Positions 16,093 through 24,975 of a stretch of DNA of 31,382 nucleotides are shown in pieces. The notes under the pieces are model-generated. The model was not told the origin of the DNA, did no database searches, and was given only the letters and a program-made list of their open reading frames with translations. Source of the stretch: a virus; IMG/VR virus record IMGVR_UViG_3300018428_000104, positions 1 through 31,382 of that record. One strand, 5' to 3'. The stretch's first letter is position 1. The number at the start of each line of letters is the position of its first letter. The position numbers and the translations under genes were made by a program.

Positions 16093-19000
16093 ATGTCAAT
16101 TTTTGTCGAACAGTTAACGCCAGCTGGAGCATTATCCGGAAACGGATATATCTCCATGACAGTTCTGCAGAACAATGCTCTTGACTTAGAGTTGTTCTTT
16201 TACGAATCTCTTAACAATGCAAATGGTTCTCCTCCACAACCAGATATTGATTCAGTAACATTTCAAGTAGCACCTGCAGGTGGTTCACCATTGAGTGTAG
16301 AGGGTGGTGGTAGTAAGGTATATCAAACTATAACCGGCGGTCAGTTCTTTAGAAGTGCAGGTGATTTTACAGTAGAGAGTACCGGTAGTGCTGTAGACCC
16401 ATTTGAATACAGTGTAACATTTACAACAAATCCTCTTGGAGCATCAAATCAAGGTGAATATTATCGTGCTGTTATTGTAAGTAGCACCGGAGAAATTGTA
16501 TATACAGATTTTTATTATGCACAAGATGGTGTAAATGGTCAAGGGGATACTATTATTGCTCCTGTTGGACCTGGTGCATCAACTCCAGAAGATGATGCTT
16601 ATTATCAATCATTAGACCCTGGATTTCCTACTGGTAAAACTAACGAACAAGATCTTGATAATACTAATGTATATCAAGTACAAAATATAGGTCCTAGAGA
16701 ATTATCAGTTATTCTAGACCCAGAAATATTCGTTGCGGATTTAAATTACAACCCAACGTATGTTGTATCAACGGGGGCAACACTAACATTATTTGCTGCG
16801 GCATCTTATCTTAATGTTGATATTACAAATCCAGCAAATCTTTCAACTCTTGACGTTATTTGGCAGAAGAGTTTTGATTACAATCCAAGCGCCGGTACTG
16901 GATCGTGGACAGATATTGTTGATGGTGATAATATATTAAATGAAGCACTTTATACTGAAACTCAATCAACTTTTATTTTTGATGGTGGAACAGGTTCCTA
17001 TGCACAGGGTTCTACATTAGAAATTAGTCAAATTGGTGATGGACTTTCTAGTGCTTATATTAGACCATTTTTTGATAGTTCTTTACCAAATGTAACTGAT
17101 TTAACTACAAACTCTGTAATTTTTATTCTTGTTGACCCAGAAATTACAATCACACGTCAACCTGGAGTAGCAGCGACAGATACAGGTGATACAGCATTTT
17201 GTGTTGCTTACGATAATCCGCAAAATGGAGCGTTTCCTGGTATATCTTCTGGTGATATTAGAAGTAGTATTGCCGCAGTTACTGATGCCTCAACTGGAAT
17301 TATTCAATATGAATGGCAGGTAAGATTTTATAATGAAGGGTTTGGTCTAAATGAAAGCATACCAATTACTTCGTCTGATGAATTACAAGATGGTTGGGCT
17401 AGTGTAGAAATTGCTGAATCAAATGGACTTTTTATTGTTGAGGAATCTAATGGTCCGGATTTAGTTTTACTTAACACACTTTATCATGATAGAATTCAGA
17501 TTAGATGTGTATTGAGTGGTACTGGAGGTGAAGAACCTGTAATTTCAGAAATACATGAAATATACATGCGTGATAATGATCCATTTTCTGCTCAATTAAT
17601 AGCACAGACTCGTAGTAATTATAGTGATGTTTTAGCTGCTGGTAAAGTATTTTTTACAAATAATGATGATACATTTATTGAACTTTCTGAAGATAGATAT
17701 GGTGATGTTTTAAATAGAGATATATTAACTGACTTTCCAACTCGTATTGTAACTTTAAATCATAAATTAGACACGCAGTTATATTGGGGTCTTGATGGAA
17801 ATATTACCGCACAATTCGAAAAATCTATCGACGGTGGTACAAATTGGTTTGATGTTGGAGACCCAACATTTATCGGATATGAAAGAACTTCGTCCGGAAG
17901 CGCACAAACTATTCAAGAAGATATTCTTTCCCCTAGTACTGGTGGGCAAATAAATTTTGATAACATCCTTGACATTGGATATGACACAAGACCATTAAGA
18001 ATTTCTGAAGATTATCTACTTAATCCTCAAGTTGACCAAGGAGCACTGTATAGATTAAAAGTATTGTCGAGTGCCGTATACGTTTTCAATCCACTTGGCG
18101 ACAGAAATGACCCTTCAACAATGAAAACGTTGATTCCATTTTATAATACTGTACCAGCGGAATTAAGTTTGTATAGACAGTTGTTTATTACCGGACAACC
18201 AAATGCACTTAATATATTTGCTCCTGGGACAGCATCATTTGAAGTTACTGTAGTTGCAACAAGTAACGCCACAAATGTAAATTATCAGTGGCAATATTCA
18301 TTAGCTATTCCTGGAACAAATACACCAGATGGAAATTATTTAAATATTATTGATGGAAATAATGTCATTGGTGCTCCTACAGAAAATGTATATTCTGGAG
18401 CACAAACACCTACATTAGTTATTACTAATACTACCGTTAATGTAGATAGATATGCATTTTTTAGATGTGTTGTTGATTACGATCCAACAGATGTTCCTGG
18501 AGCATTAGCATCAGTTACTTCAGACGCTGCTACAATAGGAATTATTGAAGATATTTTTGATCAAATTACAACCATTGATAACCAATATGTTGATGAATTT
18601 GGAACCGTTGAATGGGAAATTACAGCAACAAGTATTTCGTTAGATGTTGTAAGTTTTCAGTGGCAGAGAAGTTATAATTATGGATTAAATCCTCTTACTG
18701 CAACATGGACAAATTTAACTGATGGACCTCAAGTAGATGGTGCTACAATTACTGGTGCTACCACAAATAATATTGTCTTAGGTGGTGTTAGGGAAGCAGT
18801 AGATGCTGCATATTATAGATGTCAAGTTACATCAACTGGTGGAGTAGTGGGATTTAGTAATGTTGCCCTATTATCAATTGCTATTGTAGAATTTAATATT
18901 CTTCAAGATCTTCCTGATGATATTTTTGTACTTGAAGATGAAACTGTTATACCACCATTTGAAATTGATGCTGTTTCTAGTATTGGTGAAAATGTATCTA

Positions 19001-20868
19001 CTCTCATTCAATATAGAAAGCAAGGTGAACCAACATTCCAAGCATTTGCTTTAGGTGTTGGTGGTGTACCAGCTACATCAAATCCATTTGAACCTGAACC
19101 ATTTTCTAAGAATTCAAACTGGGATGATGCTGAAATTAGATTCCAACTTTCTCAACCTGGATTAACTCAATTTGGAAACGTCGCAAATCTAATTGTAACT
19201 AGACAGTTTTATTATTTTGCTGATTCCATAACTAGAAGTATTGAGCAAAACCAGGCATTTAGTTTAGACTTACAACCATCTCAAACCGGACTGGACGATC
19301 CTTCGTTTGCTTGGGAATACAGTTTGGATGGTGGTTCTAATTGGAATTCTACCACTATTCTTGGTGCAGTATCAGACGGACCAACATTCTTCCTTGCTGA
19401 TGTTGGTGCTGATGGTGGTCCTTTAGATGGTGCATTATTTAGATGTAGGGTTGATTTAAATTTAGTTGATGAATTTGTATATTCTAGAAATAATATACTA
19501 TTTACAGATACAATAAATGTTGAAACTGGAAATTTAATTTCTGATGAGGGATATGGATATACTGTACCGGTTGAATTGCAAATTGTTCCTGAAGCAATTG
19601 TTCCTGTATATTATAGTGATGAAATTGGAAAAACTGGTGCTGCTGTTGGAACAGTAATTTGTGTACCAAAACCAGGAGATTTTGTCGATACAAATGATTC
19701 GACCCAAGGTGATGACCTAACTCAGTGGAAAGTAGGAAGAAATGGAGCAATTAACAATGCTTCAAATACATCATCAGTTTTGGGTCCTAGTTCTTCAGCT
19801 CCAAATTATGTACAAAATGCAAATTTCTTAAGTAAAAATTTCCCCGCAGCAGTTGCTGACGGAACAGTAGATTGGGTAGATACTTCTGTATATCAATCAC
19901 CAAAATGGTTACTTGAAAATAATAGATTCCCTGGTTGGGTTGAACTTAGAGGGCAGTGGTTAGATAAGGCGGACTTCCCCTTATTATATGAAATAATAGG
20001 TGGTAGTTTTGGGGAAACTTCTACTCAATTTAAATTACCAAATCCATATGGTAAAAAGATGATGGGAACTGGTGCTGTTGATAGCAGGACTGGCAGAACT
20101 AGCGTCATACCTTTATATGGTGCTGATGGGCAAAGTGGTGGTGACAGAAATGTGCCAGGAACAACTGGTGGTGTATATGTTTATGAAAGATCTAGACAGT
20201 TACCACCGGGCTCACCAAATATATCTGGACAAGATGATGGTACTGCTGGTACTTTAGACCCCGCTACATTTACTCTTGGTACATATAGAACTGATGGGTG
20301 GACGGAAGCAGAAGCACTCTGTCAAACAAATTTTGTTGGTAACTTTACAATGAGAGTTGGACCACTGACAGCAGCAACCACAGCAACAACTCCACCCCAT
20401 ATTCATACTGGTGTTGCAGTTGGTGTAGCTACATATCCTGCTAACTCTGCTTGTACACGTTCTGGTGATATTAGTCCACGTTTTGATTCTACTGAGGGTG
20501 ATAGTGGACAGGTATTAGAGGGACCAACATATGCTGTTGGTGATGCTGGAAGACCACACTCTCATGCTTTAGGTGAAGGTGGTTCCAGTTCTGGTAATAA
20601 TACTGGTACTGGAGATTTTGGTAATCATGGTGATTTATATGGTGATTCAGACCAACAACCAGTTTACACTAAGAATATTAACTTAAACTTTACAGCTGGT
20701 GGTACTGCCCCTACATTAAATGTTTTCTTAGAAACTACTACAATCAAATTGTCAAATGCTAGTAGGAATAAATTTGATAATGCTTTACAATTTTATGTCA
20801 GAAATGCTGAACAAATTCCAATTAACTCGAACTACTTTAGACTTAAGTGGATGATTAAAGCATACTAA
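16093..20868 (+). CDS. Ig-like-repeat tail fibre protein with C-terminal collar domain (1591 aa)
   Basis: Large adhesin-like fibre. Six or seven Ig-like beta-sandwich repeats run from about 250 to 1140. They are recognisable by a core W in WQ/WG/WE (W257, near 407, 563, 732, 856, 1074), a following strand such as WTDIVDGDN or YLNIIDGNN, and a late YxxC-type strand (RCVL, RCVV, RCQV, RCRV); the first lacks the Cys. A tail-collar domain follows (about 1280-1325: PGWVELRGQWLDKADFPLLY, then KLPNPYGKKMMG). The C-terminus has H-x-H motifs at 1436/1438 and 1489/1491 and ends WMIKAY. Phage Ig-like domains are thought to bind cell-surface sugars weakly. With its tandem collar neighbours it probably forms the host-recognition apparatus. 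It is AT-rich like the giant gene. Confidence 0.86.
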   Translation: MSIFVEQLTPAGALSGNGYISMTVLQNNALDLELFFYESLNNANGSPPQPDIDSVTFQVAPAGGSPLSVEGGGSKVYQTITGGQFFRSAGDFTVESTGSAVDPFEYSVTFTTNPLGASNQGEYYRAVIVSSTGEIVYTDFYYAQDGVNGQGDTIIAPVGPGASTPEDDAYYQSLDPGFPTGKTNEQDLDNTNVYQVQNIGPRELSVILDPEIFVADLNYNPTYVVSTGATLTLFAAASYLNVDITNPANLSTLDVIWQKSFDYNPSAGTGSWTDIVDGDNILNEALYTETQSTFIFDGGTGSYAQGSTLEISQIGDGLSSAYIRPFFDSSLPNVTDLTTNSVIFILVDPEITITRQPGVAATDTGDTAFCVAYDNPQNGAFPGISSGDIRSSIAAVTDASTGIIQYEWQVRFYNEGFGLNESIPITSSDELQDGWASVEIAESNGLFIVEESNGPDLVLLNTLYHDRIQIRCVLSGTGGEEPVISEIHEIYMRDNDPFSAQLIAQTRSNYSDVLAAGKVFFTNNDDTFIELSEDRYGDVLNRDILTDFPTRIVTLNHKLDTQLYWGLDGNITAQFEKSIDGGTNWFDVGDPTFIGYERTSSGSAQTIQEDILSPSTGGQINFDNILDIGYDTRPLRISEDYLLNPQVDQGALYRLKVLSSAVYVFNPLGDRNDPSTMKTLIPFYNTVPAELSLYRQLFITGQPNALNIFAPGTASFEVTVVATSNATNVNYQWQYSLAIPGTNTPDGNYLNIIDGNNVIGAPTENVYSGAQTPTLVITNTTVNVDRYAFFRCVVDYDPTDVPGALASVTSDAATIGIIEDIFDQITTIDNQYVDEFGTVEWEITATSISLDVVSFQWQRSYNYGLNPLTATWTNLTDGPQVDGATITGATTNNIVLGGVREAVDAAYYRCQVTSTGGVVGFSNVALLSIAIVEFNILQDLPDDIFVLEDETVIPPFEIDAVSSIGENVSTLIQYRKQGEPTFQAFALGVGGVPATSNPFEPEPFSKNSNWDDAEIRFQLSQPGLTQFGNVANLIVTRQFYYFADSITRSIEQNQAFSLDLQPSQTGLDDPSFAWEYSLDGGSNWNSTTILGAVSDGPTFFLADVGADGGPLDGALFRCRVDLNLVDEFVYSRNNILFTDTINVETGNLISDEGYGYTVPVELQIVPEAIVPVYYSDEIGKTGAAVGTVICVPKPGDFVDTNDSTQGDDLTQWKVGRNGAINNASNTSSVLGPSSSAPNYVQNANFLSKNFPAAVADGTVDWVDTSVYQSPKWLLENNRFPGWVELRGQWLDKADFPLLYEIIGGSFGETSTQFKLPNPYGKKMMGTGAVDSRTGRTSVIPLYGADGQSGGDRNVPGTTGGVYVYERSRQLPPGSPNISGQDDGTAGTLDPATFTLGTYRTDGWTEAEALCQTNFVGNFTMRVGPLTAATTATTPPHIHTGVAVGVATYPANSACTRSGDISPRFDSTEGDSGQVLEGPTYAVGDAGRPHSHALGEGGSSSGNNTGTGDFGNHGDLYGDSDQQPVYTKNINLNFTAGGTAPTLNVFLETTTIKLSNASRNKFDNALQFYVRNAEQIPINSNYFRLKWMIKAY

Positions 20869-20872
20869 ATAC
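20866..20872 (+). promoter_or_regulatory. weak late-promoter-like site
   Basis: TAAATAC preceded by C, overlapping the stop codon of the fibre gene, 30 bases before the next start. It shares only the TAAATA core with the good late promoter at 3540, and its bases are partly forced by the Tyr-stop codons. Confidence 0.25.
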
Positions 20873-20901
20873 TCATATGCCAAGAACTGTACAATAATAT
20901 A

Positions 20902-21972
20902 ATGTCTGTAACTTCATCCTGGACTAGTATTTTATCAATCAAAATACAGCATTTGCCCACTTTAGGGCAAATGGGTAGTCATGTTACTTATCGTCAAAGA
21001 AATCATTTGATGTCTTCTGATCAAGTAACATGGGTGATGGAGAATCTTGACAGCAAATGGACAAATGAGAATGATAAATTATATACTTATAGAGTAACGA
21101 GCGATGATGATGGTAATATACAGTATGAGTGTGAAATGCTTAAGCATGTTTTTGACTTTAGAACTAGAGAATATCGTGATAAGGTATATCGCAAGGAAGT
21201 AACTGTAGAAGAAAGAGATTATCTTTATAATTTTTTTAAAGATGCATACTCTAAATTTATAATTGAATCTATTGACGATTTTTATAATAATGTGATGGTA
21301 ACTGTTGGTGATAGACCACTTGTTGCCACCAGGTTAGTTGAAATTAGAAATGAGTTATTAAGAGACTCTGATAAGTATATGTTGATTGACTTCCCAATCA
21401 GTGATGAAGAAAGACAAAAATGGATTGACTATAGAGCAGAATTGAGATCACTTACAGAACAGACCGCATATCCATATGATTTTGCAAATATTGTTTTGCC
21501 AGTAGCACCAGATTCTGTAGCGCAGTTTGATATTCTTAAAAATTATATGAATGTTGATGGTTCATTAATGAATGAACTAGGTCCAGCATTTATGCAAACC
21601 GGAATTGACTCTATGGTGAGGGGATTTGTTAATGCCTCGACAAAACTAGAAATACTTAAAGTTTTGAGTGATATGAAAATTCCAGTTTTTGTTGAACAAA
21701 ACATGTCAGCAGAAAGAATTCAATCTCTATCTGGAGATATGAATGAAGCAATGAGACAGATGGAAGATTTCCAAAATATTGTAGAGCAAAATCCATTAGA
21801 AACTGAACAGGAATGGACAGATGCAATTGCTTATTTAGATGCTAAACTAGCGGGTATGGATGAAAAACTTGCTGAGTTTAATCTTGGATTTACTGTTAGT
21901 GATATTCTAACTCAAGTGATTGAAGATTCTCGTCATAATGCTGAAGCTCAGGAGATTGTAGAAGGATTATGA
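20902..21972 (+). CDS. tail-assembly-chaperone-like protein (356 aa)
   Basis: The middle segment, from VEIRNELLRDSDKYML through DFPISDEERQKWIDYRAEL (about 146-180), matches the pattern of phage tail fibre/assembly chaperones: a helix ending in SD, a short acidic loop, then a W-x-x-YR-x-x-L helix. Flanking regions are helical and acidic. The C-terminal third (from about 235) looks coiled-coil-like, with repeated Leu/Met/Glu spacing. The N-terminal 70 residues contain a short beta-rich part. Its place directly after the three fibre genes supports a role in folding or attaching them. It has no good Shine-Dalgarno and ends in an ATGA overlap with the next gene. The family match is from a short motif, so the function is tentative. 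Confidence 0.68.
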   Translation: MSVTSSWTSILSIKIQHLPTLGQMGSHVTYRQRNHLMSSDQVTWVMENLDSKWTNENDKLYTYRVTSDDDGNIQYECEMLKHVFDFRTREYRDKVYRKEVTVEERDYLYNFFKDAYSKFIIESIDDFYNNVMVTVGDRPLVATRLVEIRNELLRDSDKYMLIDFPISDEERQKWIDYRAELRSLTEQTAYPYDFANIVLPVAPDSVAQFDILKNYMNVDGSLMNELGPAFMQTGIDSMVRGFVNASTKLEILKVLSDMKIPVFVEQNMSAERIQSLSGDMNEAMRQMEDFQNIVEQNPLETEQEWTDAIAYLDAKLAGMDEKLAEFNLGFTVSDILTQVIEDSRHNAEAQEIVEGL

Positions 21973-22352
21973 TTAATTTAGAATTTCAAAATAATATATT
22001 CACTGAAAAAGATTTAACATCAATGTTTGCTAAATTATCTGGCAAATGGGTTGTTCATCTAAAATGTATTGGTATATTAGATGAACCCACTAGGTCTGAT
22101 GATATGTTTGACTGGTATGCTGATAAGACACCAGTAGAAGTATTAAATGTTTTAATCAATTCCGCTCCTGATAGTAGAGAAGCATATGTCTTACTAGATA
22201 ACTTGGAGCAAGTAACTGAAGCATATGAACATTGGTTTCCAATGCAAGAGGAATTACTTGAAGATGAGAACTATTTGTATGTGAAATTTTTTGCCGTGTC
22301 ACCCGATTTTAATTATGTCTTTACCAACGAAAAGAAAAAAGGAACAAATTAA
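21969..22352 (+). CDS. hypothetical protein of the tail module (127 aa)
   Basis: Not recognised. It is a small acidic protein with a hydrophobic beta-type centre (GKWVVHLKCIG near 25-35), an Asp/Glu-rich second half, and a basic Lys-rich tail (EKKKGTN). No signal or membrane segment is seen. It begins in the ATGA overlap with the chaperone-like gene and runs into the next frame, so it belongs to the same late translational unit. Position suggests a fibre-assembly or minor virion role, but nothing in the sequence proves it. Confidence 0.7.
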   Translation: MINLEFQNNIFTEKDLTSMFAKLSGKWVVHLKCIGILDEPTRSDDMFDWYADKTPVEVLNVLINSAPDSREAYVLLDNLEQVTEAYEHWFPMQEELLEDENYLYVKFFAVSPDFNYVFTNEKKKGTN

Positions 22353-23289
22353 AGAGTTTGTCCGCCATATGGACGAACAAAAAATAACTCTAGAATTTGA
22401 TAATCCTGAAAATTTAGAAAAAGCAATTATTCAATATTCTGAATTTATTGAAAAAACACAAAAATTAGAAAATTTGAAAAACTCAACATTTATGCTTTTG
22501 TATGAATTAGATGTTGAGAAAAAAGAAATAATTACATGTTCTACTACAGTAGGAGCATTACATGTTGGTGCTTCTCATTATGGTTCATATGTGTATAGAC
22601 ATACTGAATATATTCGATATCTATTCAATAGATACCCAGTCTTAGATATTCATGGTGGACTAATGATTTCTTGGACTGGTAAAAAATTATATGACGATTC
22701 TAATTTGGAAGGATTTAGTTATGTAATCCCAACATATGTGCCTCAAGGAGCACCACCAGTCACACTTGTTGATGAAGAATTATCATCATTTTATGACAGA
22801 TGTCAGTTAAATGATTATCAAATACAATTTTTAGTCCAACAATTTGAGTATGTTGGACCATATTATGCAACATTTTCTGTCAATCATGACACTCCAGTTA
22901 AGTATGGATTCCATGCCATGATTAGACCAGAGTTGTTGCAACAATACTGGCAACCTTTACTGGAAAGGTACAAAAGAGGTAACAATCTGTTAGCATTACT
23001 AACTGAGTGTTTTAATCAAGCAATAGTTTCGATCCAATTCTCCACAGTTAATTTTAATTTTTTCTGTGTAGAGTTTGGTATTCCGGCGGAACACACAGAT
23101 AAGTTCATTGAACGTATCATAAAGTATAAATGTCTAGACGAAGAACAACTAGACGTAATTAAACAACTAAATGTTCCACAATTTATTGATAATGTGGTAT
23201 TTAAGTTGAGATGGGAGGATGAAAATACGCAAACCATGAAAATATACATGGAATCACAGAATAGTCAACATATTAAAGACAGTTTATAA
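22315..23289 (+). CDS. hypothetical protein closing the tail module (324 aa)
   Basis: Not recognised. A soluble mixed alpha/beta protein with a basic N-terminus (PTKRKK), a helical acidic stretch, and an aromatic-rich middle with many Tyr/Phe (YGSYVYRHTEY, YVGPYYATF). Two starts are possible. ATG 22315 gives a 38-base overlap with the preceding gene. ATG 22369 gives 306 residues, no overlap, and a weak AAAGAG 12 bases upstream. I list the longer form because its N-terminus reads as a natural protein, but the shorter is nearly as likely. A TTG at 22291 is rejected. The stop codon lies within an 18-bp palindrome, and a terminator-like hairpin follows, so this is the last gene of the late virion unit. 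Confidence 0.72.
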   Translation: MSLPTKRKKEQIKEFVRHMDEQKITLEFDNPENLEKAIIQYSEFIEKTQKLENLKNSTFMLLYELDVEKKEIITCSTTVGALHVGASHYGSYVYRHTEYIRYLFNRYPVLDIHGGLMISWTGKKLYDDSNLEGFSYVIPTYVPQGAPPVTLVDEELSSFYDRCQLNDYQIQFLVQQFEYVGPYYATFSVNHDTPVKYGFHAMIRPELLQQYWQPLLERYKRGNNLLALLTECFNQAIVSIQFSTVNFNFFCVEFGIPAEHTDKFIERIIKYKCLDEEQLDVIKQLNVPQFIDNVVFKLRWEDENTQTMKIYMESQNSQHIKDSL

Positions 23290-23295
23290 ACTGTC
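23262..23295 (+). promoter_or_regulatory. candidate promoter with perfect palindrome before the helicase
   Basis: TAGTCA (23262-23267), 17-base spacer, TATAAA (23285-23290); predicted start near 23297. The -10 lies inside a perfect 18-bp palindrome (23278-23295, GACAGTTTA and its reverse complement), which also contains the preceding gene's TAA stop. The palindrome could be an operator. The -35 match is only four of six. Confidence 0.4.
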
Positions 23296-23300
23296 ACATA

Positions 23301-23330
23301 CCCCCTTGCAGCATCCTGTGAGGGGGTTTA
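23301..23330 (+). terminator. terminator-like hairpin that also buries the helicase Shine-Dalgarno
   Basis: CCCCCT (23301-23306) pairs with AGGGGG (23321-23326) around an inner CAG/CTG hairpin, followed by TTTATATT. It fits a rho-independent terminator for the virion module. The right arm, AGGGGG, lies ten bases before ATG 23337 and is the only Shine-Dalgarno available there, so the same stem would also block translation of any transcript that starts or reads through upstream. Confidence 0.65.
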
Positions 23331-23336
23331 TATTGT

Positions 23337-24614
23337 ATGGACATTCGTGGTTATCCCATGCGTCTCCGTGCTCATCAAGAACGTGCTCTCGATGCCATGC
23401 AGGCATCTACTCACGGTCGTATTATCATCCCTACTGGTGGTGGTAAAACTCTGATTGCTATCAAGGATGTTGAGCGTCGTCTTCTGACTGCTATCAACCC
23501 TAAGACTATTGTTGTCGTTGCTCCTCGTATTCTTCTCGCTAACCAACTGTGTGAAGAGTTCTACAGTGCTCTCAATGGTACTGTTGATGTTGCTGTGATG
23601 CACGTTCACAGCGGTGAGACTTCTTTCAACAGCAGCACCAAGGCAAACGATATTGCTTGCCACCACAAAGTCTGTAAGACTGCTGGTATTCACGAACTGA
23701 TCTTCACCACCTATCAGTCTCTCCATCGTATTGTAGAGGCAGAGATTGATGTTGATTACGCATACTTTGACGAAGCACACAATTCTGTGCGTCGTGATTT
23801 CTTCCCTGCTGTTGCTGATGTCAGTGGTAATGCTGAGCGAGCATACTTCTTCACTGCTACTCCTCGTTATCACCGCTCTCCCTACGCTAATGGTATGAAT
23901 AACAATCACGTTTATGGTGAGGAACTTATCTCTGTTCCTGCTCCTGAACTGATTGCTAGCGGTAGCATCCTGCCACCTACCATCAGTGCTCACAAGGTAG
24001 ATTTTGCTCGCCAAAAGTCTCACGCTGCTGCTGACAATGACCGTCAGGTGCTGCTTGACATCGTGCGTGACCTTGATGATGACCACGCTCAGAAAATCCT
24101 CGTTGCTGCTCCTAACACCAAGGTTCTGTGGCGTTTGCTGACTAAAACTGATGTGTGTCATCATTTCTCTCAACTGGGTTATGATGTGCTGCATATTACT
24201 GCTAAGCACGGTGCTTATGTGAATAACCATAAAGTTGGTCGTGAGGAGTTCTTCAACACTCTTACTGCTTGGGGTCAAGATCCCAATCGTAAGTTTATCA
24301 TCTTCCACTACAGCATCCTTGCTGAGGGTATCAACTGCCCTGGTCTGACGCATACTATCATGCTCCGTTGTCTGCCTATCATCGAGATGGCACAGACCAT
24401 CGGGCGTGTTATTCGCCTAGATAAAGATGATGCTGCTGATATTGCATCCGGTAAAATCCCTGCTGGTCAGTGTGAGTTCTACCGTAAGAAGACTGGTTTT
24501 GTCACTGTTCCTGTGTTCTCCAACTATGGACAGCGTACAGAGCAACGTCTTCAGGATGTAATTGATTGCATCTTCGTCAAAGGTATTGCTGCCACGGAGA
24601 CCCGTTATGTATGA
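23337..24614 (+). CDS. superfamily 2 DNA/RNA helicase (UvsW-related)
   Basis: ATP-dependent helicase of 425 residues with all main SF2 motifs: RAHQ (11-14, Q-motif region), Walker A PTGGGKT (32-38), DEAH (145-148), FTATPR (172-177), a GINCPG-type motif V region and QTIGRVIR (353-360). This resembles UvsW of T4-like phages, which unwinds branched DNA and RNA-DNA hybrids. It is shorter (T4 UvsW is about 500) and lacks an N-terminal extension, and cyanophages may carry a separate UvsW, so no symbol is given. Codon use changes sharply from the AT-ending tail genes to C-ending codons (GCT/CAC/ATC/CGT), typical of an early-expressed or host-like gene. The start lies directly after a hairpin that contains its Shine-Dalgarno. 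The stop overlaps the next ATG. Confidence 0.92.
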   Translation: MDIRGYPMRLRAHQERALDAMQASTHGRIIIPTGGGKTLIAIKDVERRLLTAINPKTIVVVAPRILLANQLCEEFYSALNGTVDVAVMHVHSGETSFNSSTKANDIACHHKVCKTAGIHELIFTTYQSLHRIVEAEIDVDYAYFDEAHNSVRRDFFPAVADVSGNAERAYFFTATPRYHRSPYANGMNNNHVYGEELISVPAPELIASGSILPPTISAHKVDFARQKSHAAADNDRQVLLDIVRDLDDDHAQKILVAAPNTKVLWRLLTKTDVCHHFSQLGYDVLHITAKHGAYVNNHKVGREEFFNTLTAWGQDPNRKFIIFHYSILAEGINCPGLTHTIMLRCLPIIEMAQTIGRVIRLDKDDAADIASGKIPAGQCEFYRKKTGFVTVPVFSNYGQRTEQRLQDVIDCIFVKGIAATETRYV

Positions 24615-24780
24615 GGAACTTAACTGCTTTGAAGAAGCACTGAAGCACTTTGGCACTCGCGTTGAGATTATTACCGCCATGGAAATGTCTCGACGCATCA
24701 GTGCTGAAGATGCGTATCAAATGATTAAAGATGAATTGAAAGAGGTTAAAAAGTGTCGTAAATTTCTAAAAAACCAATGA
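24607..24780 (+). CDS. hypothetical small protein (57 aa)
   Basis: Not assigned a function. From ATG 24607 it is a mostly helical, charged peptide (YEELNCFEEALKHFG start, KELKEV-like basic/acidic C-terminal helix ending in FLKNQ). A longer frame from 24562 lies entirely inside the helicase gene and is rejected. The start overlaps the helicase stop by 8 bases and the stop overlaps the next gene by 4, as expected for a translationally coupled early-gene chain. Confidence 0.72.
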   Translation: MYEELNCFEEALKHFGTRVEIITAMEMSRRISAEDAYQMIKDELKEVKKCRKFLKNQ

Positions 24781-24974
24781 ACTACAAACCATACAGTCCT
24801 GAGTGGCATAGGTATCGCTATCTCAAGGAAGCACTCGATAAATACTTGGAAGATGGTATTGATCCTACATTTATTATGGATGACCTGCGTGATATTCTTC
24901 ACGTTCGCTCAGAAGCAGCGTATCAGGAGTTTAGTAGGATTAACCAACTAGAGCACTATCTCTCGGACGAATAA
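24777..24974 (+). CDS. hypothetical small protein (65 aa)
   Basis: Unrecognised. A compact helical protein with aromatic N-terminus (YKPYSPEWHRYRYL) and acidic remainder (DDLRDIL, HYLSDE). It uses an ATGA overlap with the preceding gene, with no separate promoter or Shine-Dalgarno. Membership of the small-gene chain after the helicase is the only context. Confidence 0.72.
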   Translation: MNYKPYSPEWHRYRYLKEALDKYLEDGIDPTFIMDDLRDILHVRSEAAYQEFSRINQLEHYLSDE

Positions 24975-24975
24975 T

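Noticed and set aside
20877-20897. Six-codon upstream frame (MPRTVQ) before the chaperone-like gene
   Set aside because: Too short to judge, with no Shine-Dalgarno; it could be chance.
23328-24353. A 341-codon minus-strand frame opposite the helicase
   Set aside because: The plus strand has all SF2 motifs in order. The opposite frame is low-complexity (Ser/Thr/Val) and arises from the helicase codon pattern.
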